Below, piece by piece: positions 25,810 to 35,561 of a DNA stretch of 64,000 nt. Source of the DNA: Algoriphagus lutimaris (GTDB lineage Bacteria; Bacteroidota; Bacteroidia; Cytophagales; Cyclobacteriaceae); assembly GCF_017051705.1 (NCBI RefSeq), contig NZ_JAFIDJ010000001.1, positions 124,001-188,000 on the forward strand, read 5' to 3'. Every line of letters begins with the position of its first letter. Within the stretch, counting starts at the first letter, position 1. Made by a program: the position numbers and the translations under genes. The notes under the pieces were generated by a model. It worked only from the letters and a program-made list of their open reading frames with translations. It did no database searches and had not been told where the DNA came from.

Positions 25810-27300
25810 ATGATGCGTCTTTCTCTTCTTATTTTTGGATTGATCCTGTCCTTTCCCCTACAAGCTAAAACCAGAACACTGGACTCACTTACAAAAGAGA
25901 AACCCAAGAAACCCAATGTGGTTTTTATTTTAGCAGATCAATGGAGAGCTCAGGAATTAGGATATGCAGGAAGTGAAAATGTGATTACTCCTAATTTGGA
26001 TGCCTTAGCCGAAGAAAGCTTGGTATTTCACAATGCAGTTTCCGTAAGTCCAGTGTGTACCCCATGGAGAGCCAGTTTTATGACAGGACAGTATCCTTTG
26101 ACGAATGGGATTTTTTACAATGATAAACCCTTACCCACGGAAGCACTAACTGCCGGGAAAATTTACAAGAAAGAGGGGTATCAAACAGGGTATATAGGTA
26201 AATGGCATTTGAATGGTCACCCGAGAGGAGCTGATTCTTTTGCATCCCGAGACTTGCCAGTTCCAAAGGAAAGGAGACAAGGGTTTGATTATTGGAAAGT
26301 CAGGGAAGTGACCCACAATTATAACAACAGTTTTTATTTTGATGAAAACAATGAAAAGCACGTCTGGGAAGGGTATGATGTGTTTCCTCAAACTGACAGT
26401 GCCATCAGTTTTATCAATAAAAACTCGGATCATCCATTTTTTCTCATGTTATCTTATGGTCCTCCTCATGACCCTTATTTCTCAGCTCCAGAGGAGTTTA
26501 AGAAAATGTATCATGAAGATCAGATTAAACTTAGACCAAACGTTCCGGAGGAATTGCAGGATAGTGCCAGGCACGTTTTGGCAGGTTATTATGCCCATTG
26601 TACCGCTGTAGATAAAGCCATAGGAGATTTGTTGGTAGCCCTAGATGAGGCGGGGCTTAAGGACAATACCATTTTGGTCTTTTCTTCTGAGCATGGGGAC
26701 ATGTTGCTTTCCAAAGGTGTACTTAAAAAACAACGTCCATGGGATGAGTCTATCAAAGTTCCTTTGCTGATACGATACCCTGATAGGTATGGGAATTCCC
26801 GAAAGGATATCTATGATCCCATCAATACTCCTGATTTGCTGCCTACACTTTTGGGCATGAGCAATATCGACATCCCTAATAGCATGGAAGGAACCAATTT
26901 CTCCAAGCAACTGAAAAAGGATAAGGATTTAGGAAACGAAGCAGCCTTGGTTATGCTGCCTGTTCCGTTTCATGAATGGAAATTTATGAATGGAGGACGG
27001 GAATACAGAGCAATTAGAACCAGAAGATATACCTATGTCAAAGATCTGTTAGGGCCTTGGCTACTTTATGACAATGAAAAAGATCCCTATCAAATGAATA
27101 ATTTGGTAGGAAAGGATGAATTCAAAGAGTTACAGCAGGAATTAGAGCAGATTTTACAAGCGAAACTAACCAAAACAAACGATGAGTTTTTGCCTGCTGA
27201 CCGATACATGGAAATGTGGAATTACCTCTATGATCATCCGGGAGGTAGAAGTGATAGCACACGCTTGGGAAACTATTTACAAATTAATAGAAATGATTAA
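25810..27300 (+). CDS. S1-family sulfatase
   Basis: About 497 residues from the ATG at 25810, which opens a signal peptide (MMRLSLLIFGLILSFPLQA); the upstream TTG at 25771 is unlikely. The sulfatase core is clear: NVVFILADQWR for metal binding, VCTPWRASFMTG (C-x-P-x-R, whose cysteine becomes formylglycine), GKWHL, and SEHGDM with the second metal aspartate. It removes sulfate esters from glycans. It lies after the DUF1080 operon and before the FAD oxidoreductase, fitting sulfated-polysaccharide degradation. An anaerobic or aerobic sulfatase-maturing enzyme is needed but not in this window. Confidence 0.9.
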   Translation: MMRLSLLIFGLILSFPLQAKTRTLDSLTKEKPKKPNVVFILADQWRAQELGYAGSENVITPNLDALAEESLVFHNAVSVSPVCTPWRASFMTGQYPLTNGIFYNDKPLPTEALTAGKIYKKEGYQTGYIGKWHLNGHPRGADSFASRDLPVPKERRQGFDYWKVREVTHNYNNSFYFDENNEKHVWEGYDVFPQTDSAISFINKNSDHPFFLMLSYGPPHDPYFSAPEEFKKMYHEDQIKLRPNVPEELQDSARHVLAGYYAHCTAVDKAIGDLLVALDEAGLKDNTILVFSSEHGDMLLSKGVLKKQRPWDESIKVPLLIRYPDRYGNSRKDIYDPINTPDLLPTLLGMSNIDIPNSMEGTNFSKQLKKDKDLGNEAALVMLPVPFHEWKFMNGGREYRAIRTRRYTYVKDLLGPWLLYDNEKDPYQMNNLVGKDEFKELQQELEQILQAKLTKTNDEFLPADRYMEMWNYLYDHPGGRSDSTRLGNYLQINRND

Positions 27301-27404
27301 TTGAAGTGCTTTACTAGATTTAACTAACTTGAGGAATGGGGGATTAATTGTTTTTCTAGGTTCCTTATCTTGATATATCAATTAGATTTTTAAGTGTTTA
27401 TGAT

Positions 27405-29069
27405 GTGAGAAACTTCATTCTTTTATTTCTACTTTTCACCTTTTTTTCCTGTGCTGAACAGAACAAGGAAATCGTAGTTTCTAAATTTTATTCTGCAGAT
27501 GTTATTATTTATGGAGGAACCTCTGCGGCGATAATAGCAGCTGTACAGGTAAAAAAAACGGGAAAATCTGTGTTGGTTGTTTCTCCAGATCAGCATTTGG
27601 GCGGACTGTCTTCAGGTGGACTTGGTTATACAGATACTGGTAATAAATCAGTGATTGGTGGACTGGCCCGTGATTTTTACAGCCGGGTTTATTCTCATTA
27701 CCAGCAGGATTCGGCCTGGAAATGGCAGGCACGGGAAGAGTATGGGAATAAAGGGCAAGGCACCCCAGCGATTGATGGGGATGCGAGGACGATGTGGATT
27801 TTTGAGCCTCATGTAGCGGAACAAATTTTTGAAGACTATGTAAAAGAATACCAGCTTCGATTGTTCAGAAATGAATGGCTAGATCGGAGTAATGGGGTTG
27901 TTCTGAATGCAGGGAAAATCACCACCTTCAGGACCCTTTCGGGAAAAACCTTTGAGGGGCAGGTCTTTATTGATGCAACTTACGAAGGAGATTTAATGGC
28001 TGCAGCTGGTGTTTCTTATCATATCGGGAGGGAATCCAATGAAGTTTATAATGAAACTTGGAATGGCGTGCAGGTAGGTGTCTATCAGCATGGTCATTAT
28101 TTTAAAGATTCAATTAGTGCATATACGGTGCCCGGAGATAAATCGAGTGGCTTATTGCCAGAAATAGCTGATACTTCTCCTGGTGAAAACGGACAAGGGG
28201 ATTCCAGGTTACAGGCATATAATTATAGAATGTGTTTAAGCCGTCACCCTCAAAACCAAGTAGCTTTCGAAATGCCTGAAAATTACGATCCTGCCCGGTA
28301 TGAGTTATTGGCAAGAGTATATGAATCAGGTTGGAATGAAACCTTTCAGAAATACGATCCTATTCCCAATTTAAAAACAGATACCAATAATCATGGTCCT
28401 TTCAGTACTGATTACATAGGTAAGAATTATAACTACCCTGAAGCAAGTTATGAGGAGCGAAGGGCTATTTTAAAAGACCATACAGATTATCAAAAAGGAT
28501 TGATGTATTTCCTGGCAAATGATCCCAGTGTCCCAGATGAAGTAAGAAATGAAATGGCGCAATGGGGGCTAGCCAAAGACGAATTTCAGGATAATGGGAA
28601 TTGGCCACACCAGATTTATGTGCGTGAGGCCAGAAGGATGTTAGGTGATTATGTAATGACCGAGCATGAAGTGTTGGGAAACAGAGAAGTACCTAATCCA
28701 ATTGGGATGGGATCTTATTCACTGGATTCCCACAATGTTCAAAGGTTTGTGACCCCAGGCGGATATGTTCAGAATGAAGGAGATATTGGTGTCCACCCTA
28801 AGCAGCCATATAGCATTTCATACGGAACCCTAGTGCCACGAAAATCAGAGTGCACCAACTTGTTGGTTCCAGTTTGTGTTTCCAGTTCCCATACTGCTTT
28901 TGGATCCATTCGAATGGAACCTGTATTCATGATATTAGGTCAATCAGCTGCTGCAGCCGCTGCTTTAGCCATAAACACAGGTCTCCCTGTTCAAGATGTT
29001 GATTATCAGGAGCTACGAGAGATTTTGTTAAATGAAAAGCAAATACTGGAATTGGATGGAAAGTTGTAA
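27405..29069 (+). CDS. FAD-dependent oxidoreductase lipoprotein (PF12831-type)
   Basis: 554 residues starting with GTG at 27405; no ATG is available in frame nearby. The lipoprotein signal ends FFSC (cysteine about residue 16). The nucleotide-binding loop reads VIIYGGTSAAIIAA, followed by GGLSSGGLGYTDTGN. VFIDATYEGDLMAAAGV and the C-terminal VPVCVSSSHTAFGSIRMEP are hallmarks of the FAD-dependent oxidoreductases found in polysaccharide-degradation loci. It probably dehydrogenates a carbohydrate or hydroxy acid. It is collinear with the sulfatase gene, 104 bases downstream. Confidence 0.88.
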   Translation: MRNFILLFLLFTFFSCAEQNKEIVVSKFYSADVIIYGGTSAAIIAAVQVKKTGKSVLVVSPDQHLGGLSSGGLGYTDTGNKSVIGGLARDFYSRVYSHYQQDSAWKWQAREEYGNKGQGTPAIDGDARTMWIFEPHVAEQIFEDYVKEYQLRLFRNEWLDRSNGVVLNAGKITTFRTLSGKTFEGQVFIDATYEGDLMAAAGVSYHIGRESNEVYNETWNGVQVGVYQHGHYFKDSISAYTVPGDKSSGLLPEIADTSPGENGQGDSRLQAYNYRMCLSRHPQNQVAFEMPENYDPARYELLARVYESGWNETFQKYDPIPNLKTDTNNHGPFSTDYIGKNYNYPEASYEERRAILKDHTDYQKGLMYFLANDPSVPDEVRNEMAQWGLAKDEFQDNGNWPHQIYVREARRMLGDYVMTEHEVLGNREVPNPIGMGSYSLDSHNVQRFVTPGGYVQNEGDIGVHPKQPYSISYGTLVPRKSECTNLLVPVCVSSSHTAFGSIRMEPVFMILGQSAAAAAALAINTGLPVQDVDYQELREILLNEKQILELDGKL

Positions 29070-29104
29070 TCCACCAATTCCAATTATAAATGCTTTCTAG
29101 GATT

Positions 29105-29692
29105 TTAATTTCTCGGTGGAGTAATCATAATATGCGCCCGATGCGTTCCTGGATCCATAATCCAAGGCATTCCTGGTGCACTAGGTTTTAATGGCAACCC
29201 AGTGGTTTCGGAAGTTGCCCAAGGCAAATAAACTACATAGCGAAGGTAGGTGTCTGAGACTTCTCCTGTGGAGGGTGTATAATTTTCTTCATCAGCAGTC
29301 AGAACATAAAGGGTAGCACCATTCTTTGGCATTTTGAGTTTGCCACTTTTGGCTTCTGCTTCTCTGGTATCAAAAATTTCCTGAGAAGATTTTCCTTCTT
29401 TCTTGAGTTCTCTACCTCTTACCATAAATGGTTCTAAATCATTCTGGTAGCTCGCCACACTAAAACCAGGAGAATTTGGATCATCCGCAATACAAATCAT
29501 TTCGTTGCTCCCTTTTCTCAATACAGTAAAAGTGCCGTTGGAATCATATCCATAGACAGTTGCTTCTGCTCTTTTTTCTTCAGGAGCGGCCAAGACAGCA
29601 GTTTTTATTTGAACTTCTTTGGAAGGGATATCCTGGGAGAATCCCTTGATAAAGATCAGTAGAAGGAAGGTGGTAAATAAAGACGTTTTCAT
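29105..29692 (-). CDS. Secreted hypothetical protein
   Basis: 195 residues with a signal peptide (1-19, ending GFSQ). It has a compact body with GTFTVLRKGSNEMICIADDP and a C-terminal MDPGTHRAHIMITPP motif. The C-terminal histidine pair is a possible metal or haem site, but I do not recognise a family. It is convergent with the FAD oxidoreductase gene; the stops are 35 bases apart. Confidence 0.65.
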   Translation of the reverse strand: MKTSLFTTFLLLIFIKGFSQDIPSKEVQIKTAVLAAPEEKRAEATVYGYDSNGTFTVLRKGSNEMICIADDPNSPGFSVASYQNDLEPFMVRGRELKKEGKSSQEIFDTREAEAKSGKLKMPKNGATLYVLTADEENYTPSTGEVSDTYLRYVVYLPWATSETTGLPLKPSAPGMPWIMDPGTHRAHIMITPPRN

Positions 29693-29744
29693 AGATCGGT
29701 TAATTGGGTTAATCCAATTTACGATTTATTTATTCATTTTTTCC

Positions 29745-30731
29745 TTAATATTCAGATACATTCACCACGTAAAACTCCCGAGAGGATTCTCCATTTCGAA
29801 GTTTGTATTGGATTTGCTTAATCTTACCTGTTGGAGTCCAATTTTTGCCATCCAATTGATAAGTACGAAACCGTCTGATCAGAGAGGTTTCAACGATGGC
29901 AAATTCATCCTGTCCTCTAAATCCTTCTTTTTGTTCCTCTGTCATTTCAGGCATACTTATTATGCTCATGGATTTTCCATTATTCACGGAATATCCAATT
30001 AAAAAAGCTTTCATCTCCTGATCATAGGAGTTAAAATAAATAAGGATTTCTGGCCATCCATCACTATTCAAATCCTCAATTTCAGATCTGATATACGCTC
30101 CGTCAATTTTGTGATTAACCGGGCTGTTGTCTATTTCCAACCCATGAGGTTTAATTTCTAAAATGGTAAAGGGATTTTGCTCTGTGGCTTTGATATCGAA
30201 ATCAATCCCTTGAAGGGAAAGTGTTTGGTCAAAAGTGAAGTTTTTGATTTGGCTTTCATCCAAAGGTTCATGAATCCTGGTGTAATGATTTTTTAAACTG
30301 GCCCCTCCATTACAATAAAAGTGAAGCATCTCATCTGCTTCTGGAGAATCTCCTTCAATCCAAAGACTATCCCCTTTGACTTTGAAAAAGATGGTTGCAT
30401 CCATAAAGCTAGTCACTAATGTTTGTTCATCGAGTGTGTCCAATTGGGTTGCCCAACGACAGCTGGGACGTTTTAAATCTGATCTAGAGCTTATTTCTGC
30501 CGATAATTCACCCAATTCATTCTGGAGAATTCGTACTACCGTCCAATCGTATCCGTCTTCTCTGTTTTTGTAGTATTCCGTAACAAAATCACCTAAGAAA
30601 TTTTCAGAGGTTTGTTCTGTGTTGTTTTCAATTCCATCTTCTTTAGATAAGTTGGAAGTTGAGGTAGAGTTTGAACATGCAAACTCAAAAAATAAAAAAC
30701 TGGATAAAAGTAAGTAATAGACCTTCTTCAT
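29745..30731 (-). CDS. Lipoprotein with C-terminal PliI-like (lysozyme inhibitor) domain
   Basis: 328 residues. The lipoprotein signal ends FACS (cysteine about residue 19). The N-terminal half (about 40-165) has a beta-rich domain with two cysteines. The C-terminal half (about 185-328) has LNSDGWPEILIY, GYSVNNGKS, GFRGQDEFAIVETSLIRRFRTY and IKQIQYKL, the pattern of PliI, the periplasmic inhibitor of invertebrate-type lysozyme. It would protect peptidoglycan against such lysozymes. It starts 5 bases after the DUF1801 gene ends, forming a two-gene unit. Confidence 0.75.
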   Translation of the reverse strand: MKKVYYLLLSSFLFFEFACSNSTSTSNLSKEDGIENNTEQTSENFLGDFVTEYYKNREDGYDWTVVRILQNELGELSAEISSRSDLKRPSCRWATQLDTLDEQTLVTSFMDATIFFKVKGDSLWIEGDSPEADEMLHFYCNGGASLKNHYTRIHEPLDESQIKNFTFDQTLSLQGIDFDIKATEQNPFTILEIKPHGLEIDNSPVNHKIDGAYIRSEIEDLNSDGWPEILIYFNSYDQEMKAFLIGYSVNNGKSMSIISMPEMTEEQKEGFRGQDEFAIVETSLIRRFRTYQLDGKNWTPTGKIKQIQYKLRNGESSREFYVVNVSEY

Positions 30732-30736
30732 AAGAG

Positions 30737-31117
30737 TTAAATAAGACCTGCATCAATATATAAAGATACACCTTGTCCAATCATACTTTCTATTTCTTTC
30801 CTTAATTCAAAGGTAGTTTTTTTGAAATGAAAACAACTTTTACCATGTTGGCATTTTCGTAATTCTGAAGAAATGGGAAGAAAGGCATTAGGGTGCGTGT
30901 AAATCGGAAAAAAGTAAAGCCTTGCTTCCTTTGGTTTTAGCACTACGCTCCCTACATAGTGCCCGTCTACTTTTTGCTTTCCTTGCATCGCAGGCTTGGT
31001 TCCACACACTTCAAATACAGACGGATTATCTTTGCTTATTTTTAGGGGTGGGACATGTTTTTTAAAGCTTTCTATTAAGAATGTTCTTATTTCCTCCGGT
31101 GTGTCCATGGACTTCAC
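30737..31117 (-). CDS. DUF1801-like (YdhG) small protein
   Basis: 126 residues, no signal peptide. Strands VGSVVLKPKEARLYFFPIYTHP and the C-H-G-K-S-C-FHFKK segment match the DUF1801 family, a YdhG-like fold of unknown function. The C-x-x-x-x-x-x-x-C pair is conserved-looking. It is upstream of the PliI-like lipoprotein gene by 5 bases and probably in the same transcript. Confidence 0.7.
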   Translation of the reverse strand: MKSMDTPEEIRTFLIESFKKHVPPLKISKDNPSVFEVCGTKPAMQGKQKVDGHYVGSVVLKPKEARLYFFPIYTHPNAFLPISSELRKCQHGKSCFHFKKTTFELRKEIESMIGQGVSLYIDAGLI

Positions 31118-31178
31118 TAATCATTAGATTCCAAGCTCAGAATAAACCCAAATAGTGGAAGTCTGAGAGTTCCTGAAT

Positions 31179-32312
31179 TTAATAATTTAGGGACCAAATT
31201 CCAGCTTTTTCTGCTGGACTCACTTGTAGGCTGGAATCATTGACTATTGCTAAGGGTTGACCATCCGTTCCCAATTCCCAAAACTCTCCTCTTAAATATA
31301 CACTCAATCCTACTGATGGGCTGGTGTTTTGGATGTGTCTTGGTAATCCATATTTGTAATAAGCTTCCCGGTTAGTTAGTTGACTGGTATCTGAATCATT
31401 AACAAATTCTGGACTAGGTCTTCTATTGTAGCCCTTCCAAAGCTTTTCCATACTTCCATCTCCTAACTGATATGAAGGTACCAAGACCAAATCCGGAGAT
31501 TCGGAATCCACTTGTTTGAAAGGAGCAGAGTACCAGCTGTCTTCCGAAATAATTACAGAGGCTTTTGAAAATGGAAATTGAAAAGTTTGAACTGATTTTA
31601 ACTCTGGTTCTTTAATAAACTTCAACTCTTCTGTATTTGGATAGGTTTCAAAAATGGGGGCTCCTAGTATTTTTCCATCTGGGCCAAATACAAATGATAC
31701 ATTGTATAATTCTTTTTGATTTTCAACCGACAGTCCTTCATCTGAAACATAAGGGCCTGGTAGAATAATAGAACCTGCTACTATATGTGTTTGGGTTTCT
31801 TTGGATAGTTCACTGAAGGTATCATAATACACCTGCGCCATTTGTCTGGATTTCATTCGAAGGATTGCGGAAATCGACTTGTCACTTTCGTCTCCAGTTT
31901 TAATAATACCTAGGAAGTAGTCAAATACATTGCTTAAAATAAGGGTTCCTAAAGCATCTTTGAGAGTTTCTTTATCTTCTAATGCATGTTTTTCTCGAAG
32001 CATAAATAACCAAGTTCCAATGTATTCCGGAAAAAGGATGATGGTGTTTTTTTTAATGAACCCTTTTTCTGATGCGGCTTGGATATATTGGCGAATTTTT
32101 AGTTTAAATCGTTCGGGATTAAAGTAATCGGATGGAACCATATAGGGTTGGATTCCGATTATATTTCGCTCTAAAGAATCAGCTGGGTTGATTTCCTGAA
32201 TTACTGAGATATAGGGATCAGGAGGATCTAAGGGCAGGTTTCTTCCTTCATATGACCAAATGAGCCAAATAAATATAATTAGTGTAAGGAGACTGAAGAA
32301 TCTTTTAATCAT
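31179..32312 (-). CDS. Nitrilase-superfamily-like protein with catalytic Cys replaced
   Basis: 377 residues. An N-terminal membrane anchor (about 5-20) precedes a carbon-nitrogen-hydrolase-like fold: FPEY with E96 as the expected glutamate, YNVSFVFGPDGKILG, and VIISEDSW where active members have C-E-[DN]. Here the nucleophile position is S256, and the usual lysine motif after G-x-I is not evident. It is therefore probably not a standard amidase; it may bind ligand or be a pseudoenzyme. Apolipoprotein N-acyltransferase is a membrane-linked relative but lacks this layout. Confidence 0.65.
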   Translation of the reverse strand: MIKRFFSLLTLIIFIWLIWSYEGRNLPLDPPDPYISVIQEINPADSLERNIIGIQPYMVPSDYFNPERFKLKIRQYIQAASEKGFIKKNTIILFPEYIGTWLFMLREKHALEDKETLKDALGTLILSNVFDYFLGIIKTGDESDKSISAILRMKSRQMAQVYYDTFSELSKETQTHIVAGSIILPGPYVSDEGLSVENQKELYNVSFVFGPDGKILGAPIFETYPNTEELKFIKEPELKSVQTFQFPFSKASVIISEDSWYSAPFKQVDSESPDLVLVPSYQLGDGSMEKLWKGYNRRPSPEFVNDSDTSQLTNREAYYKYGLPRHIQNTSPSVGLSVYLRGEFWELGTDGQPLAIVNDSSLQVSPAEKAGIWSLNY

Positions 32313-32398
32313 TCACTGATTAGAGGTTTATAAGTGATGCATCAAACTTAGCAATTTCACTAGAATTGGGAGTTTAAATCAAGAATTTTCAATTAGAA

Positions 32399-34735
32399 TC
32401 AATTCATTTCAAACCCAAATTTTTCGCCTTTTTTGAGCATAATGGTAGTTTCTGATCCATTATAGATAAGGGTAATGGTTTGATTGATTCCTGAAACTAA
32501 TGAAAGCATGACGATTTCCCCATTCGCCCAAGTCATATCTACAGTAATATTTCCACGGGCTTTGATACCTCTTACAGTCCCATCCGACCAGGCTTTAGGC
32601 AAGGCTGGAAGAAGACGGATAATGCCACTTTCATGTGATTGAATTAGCATTTCTGCCACACCTGCAGTATATCCGAAATTCCCGTCAATTTGGAAAGGAG
32701 GATGTCCATCAAATAGATTGATGTAGAGTGAATTGGTGATTAATTTCTGAATATGTTCATGGGCCATTTCTCCATCAAGTAATCTTGCAGAAAAATTGAT
32801 CAGCCATGCCCTGGACCAGCCAGTTCCTGCTCCACCATTGGCCAATCGAAACTCCAATGTTTTCCTTACTGCATCAAAAGCTTCTGGAGTATCACTTTTT
32901 GTGATGGAGTTGCCAGGATGAAAAGCATAGAGGTGTGACATATGTCTATGCCCTTTTTCAGGTTCTTCATAGGGTTGGTCCCATTCTAGAATTCTCCCGT
33001 CTTCTCCTATCTGTACTCCAGGTCGTAGTATCGTTAATTGCTCAGCGATTTTATTTCTAAGGCGAGATTCCGAATTTAATATTGTAGCTGCCTGCAAGAA
33101 AGAAGTAAACACATCGGCAATAATTTGTTGATCCATTGCAGCTCCCATGGTTGTGGCAACCGATTCTCCTTTGGAATTAATGAATTGATTTTCCGGAGAA
33201 GTGGAGGGTGAGGAAACCAATGTGTTTTCACCTGGGTAATTGACCAGCCAATCTGAATAAAATGCAGCTACTTCAGAAATAGCCGGGAACCCCCGGTCGG
33301 CTAAAAATCTTAAATCTCTGGTAAATAAATAGTGATCCCAATAATGCCTTGCCATCCAGCCACCGGCGCCGACCCAACCTCCCCAATATGCAGTAGCGGC
33401 CCGCATAAATGGCACTTGCCATAAATCCGTAGCATGGGGTAAAAAGGATCCTCGCATGTCAAAATTGGTTTGGGCTACCTTTCTTCCATTGTAAATAGCT
33501 CCGTCGATGAAGTCAAAAAGTGGCTGGTTTAACTTGCTCAAGTTGGTGACATCTGCCAGCCAATAATTCATTTGCAAGTTGATATTGAGATGATAATCTG
33601 CATTCCATGGTGCATTGATATGTTGATTCCAGATCCCTTGTAGATTGGCTGGATTAGAGCCAGGTCTACTAGAAGAAATCAGCAAATACCTCCCATAATC
33701 AAATAGTAATTTTTCCAAATACAGATCAGTGGCTCCTTCTTTTACACGCTTTATTCGGATATCAGTGGGTATTTCATTGATGGAATTGTTGCCCAAGGTT
33801 AATTCCATATTGTCAAACCATTCTTGATAATCCTCTATATGTTGGGCAAGGCTTTGTTCCCAAGACTTGCCTTTGATGACCTCAATAGATCTTTCTGCAG
33901 CAGATTCATAATTTTTATTATAAAAACTTGTAACGGTGACCAGTTTCAAGAGTACTTCCTTTGTTCCATTTAGATCTAAGTAATCCTTTTCGGTTAGGAT
34001 TTTATCCTCTTCCGATTCTGCAATTAATAAGGTTCTGAATTTTACACCCTCCAATATTGGGTAAGGTTTGGAATCGATTTGCCCTTTTCTTTGGGTGGCC
34101 ATTCCTACCATTTCAAGCATATTGGGAGCTAGTGTAGATGATTCAGCAGTAGTAAAGTCTTCATCTTCAGGTCTACTTAGCCTGATTTTACCTGTAAAAC
34201 CTGCCGGATGATCCGTATGTAGTCGGATAAGTATGGCGTCATCAGGCATGCTGGCAATGACCTCTTCCGTGACTTTATATCCTTCGCTTTTAAAAGTAGT
34301 GGTGGTAGTTGCAGTATTGAGATCCAATTTCCTTTTGTAATCGCTGATTTGTTGGAAATTAAAATCAAGCCAAAGGTCTCCTAAGGTTTGGTGGGATCTA
34401 GTGATCCCTTTTCTAGAAAATGCAGCTACCAGCAAGGAATCCGCTTTTTTATTGTCTCCCTCCAATAAATAAGCTCTCACCTGATCCAAGTCTTTTCTTC
34501 TTCCTTCTGCCAATCCCCAATCATCCCGAGAACCTGACCACATAGAATCTTCATTGAGTTGGATTCTTTCCATGGAGGGCTTTCCAAATACCATGGCTCC
34601 TAGGCGGCCATTACCTACAGGTAATGCTTCTTCCCATACTTCAGCTGGTTGGGTGTACCATAGAATTGATTTTTGGGAAAAACTTAGTGTGTAAAAGCAA
34701 AAAAATGCAGCTATAAAGGTGACTAGGCGTTTCAT
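32399..34735 (-). CDS. Glycoside hydrolase family 95 (alpha-L-fucosidase/galactosidase)
   Basis: About 778 residues from the ATG at 34735, which starts a signal peptide (MKRLVTFIAAFF..., ending SFSQ); the upstream in-frame start at 34774 would bury it. GH95 hallmarks: LWYTQPAEVWEEALPVGNGRLGAMV, the QLNEDSMWSG loop, LLISSSRPGSNPANLQGIWN, NADYHLNINLQMNYW and the C-terminal HPPFQIDGNFGYTAGVAEML. Members cleave alpha-1,2-fucose or alpha-galactose from glycans in the periplasm or outside. With the sulfatase 5 kb away it suggests use of fucose-containing sulfated polysaccharide. Confidence 0.93.
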   Translation of the reverse strand: MKRLVTFIAAFFCFYTLSFSQKSILWYTQPAEVWEEALPVGNGRLGAMVFGKPSMERIQLNEDSMWSGSRDDWGLAEGRRKDLDQVRAYLLEGDNKKADSLLVAAFSRKGITRSHQTLGDLWLDFNFQQISDYKRKLDLNTATTTTTFKSEGYKVTEEVIASMPDDAILIRLHTDHPAGFTGKIRLSRPEDEDFTTAESSTLAPNMLEMVGMATQRKGQIDSKPYPILEGVKFRTLLIAESEEDKILTEKDYLDLNGTKEVLLKLVTVTSFYNKNYESAAERSIEVIKGKSWEQSLAQHIEDYQEWFDNMELTLGNNSINEIPTDIRIKRVKEGATDLYLEKLLFDYGRYLLISSSRPGSNPANLQGIWNQHINAPWNADYHLNINLQMNYWLADVTNLSKLNQPLFDFIDGAIYNGRKVAQTNFDMRGSFLPHATDLWQVPFMRAATAYWGGWVGAGGWMARHYWDHYLFTRDLRFLADRGFPAISEVAAFYSDWLVNYPGENTLVSSPSTSPENQFINSKGESVATTMGAAMDQQIIADVFTSFLQAATILNSESRLRNKIAEQLTILRPGVQIGEDGRILEWDQPYEEPEKGHRHMSHLYAFHPGNSITKSDTPEAFDAVRKTLEFRLANGGAGTGWSRAWLINFSARLLDGEMAHEHIQKLITNSLYINLFDGHPPFQIDGNFGYTAGVAEMLIQSHESGIIRLLPALPKAWSDGTVRGIKARGNITVDMTWANGEIVMLSLVSGINQTITLIYNGSETTIMLKKGEKFGFEMN

Positions 34736-34823
34736 ATATTTTGGGTTTGGATTTAAGATTACAAAAAAACCCATTCTACCACCAATAGAATTTGATTAAA
34801 AATCATTCTTATTGGAAGAAAAT

Positions 34824-35396
34824 TTACTGTGAAACTAGAAACTCTTTAAATTCTGGGGTGTTAAAATTGCTCATCCCTTGTTGGTAAAAAACAATTTTTC
34901 CTTCTGGGTTGACCACTAAGGTAGTTGGAATCGCCTCACTCTGTAAACTAGGGTTTAGGCCAAAACTAGCATGAGCGGAAGGGAAGCTCCAAGATTTGCT
35001 TTCGATTAATTTCCTGCTTTTCTCAATATCATTGTCCACGCCGATCATCAAAAATTCAATATTTGGCTCATTTTTTACCGACTTATAGAGCTCAGAAATA
35101 TGAGGCATTTCAGCCCGACATGGGCCACACCAAGAAGCCCAAATATTGATAAAAAGAGTTTTCCCTTTATAATCCTCTAGGTTGATTCTGTTGCCTTCAA
35201 AATCCATAAATTGACCTCGATAATCAAATGTTTCTTCAGTAAGGTCAGGGACTTCAATATTCGGTTTGATCAGACCAGTAGATAGAAGTACAGATTGTAT
35301 TCCTCCTATAATAACTGGGAGTAATCCAGTAAAATAGAGAAAGGCCACTATTGCACCCATCACAGCCCAACTTTTTATTTCTTTTTTCCAATCCAT
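34824..35396 (-). CDS. TlpA/ResA-like membrane-anchored thioredoxin
   Basis: 190 residues. A single hydrophobic anchor (about 12-40), then a thioredoxin fold with WASWCGPCRAEMP, the C-x-x-C redox pair, and a cis-proline region EAIPTTLVV. It faces the periplasm and is expected to reduce or exchange disulfides, for example for cytochrome c maturation. It stands alone, facing away from tex. Confidence 0.9.
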   Translation of the reverse strand: MDWKKEIKSWAVMGAIVAFLYFTGLLPVIIGGIQSVLLSTGLIKPNIEVPDLTEETFDYRGQFMDFEGNRINLEDYKGKTLFINIWASWCGPCRAEMPHISELYKSVKNEPNIEFLMIGVDNDIEKSRKLIESKSWSFPSAHASFGLNPSLQSEAIPTTLVVNPEGKIVFYQQGMSNFNTPEFKEFLVSQ

Positions 35397-35561
35397 TGCT
35401 TAGGGAATACGAGATTTGATATGAGTAGTTTGGTTAATTTTAATATTCAAAATTACTTCCACATTTCCAGTCGTTTAGTGACATCGGATACAATTCTTTC
35501 TTTTTGTCTCAAAAAGGAGGCTTAACTTGTGGTTTGAATTAGGACTGACATACCATTTTAT

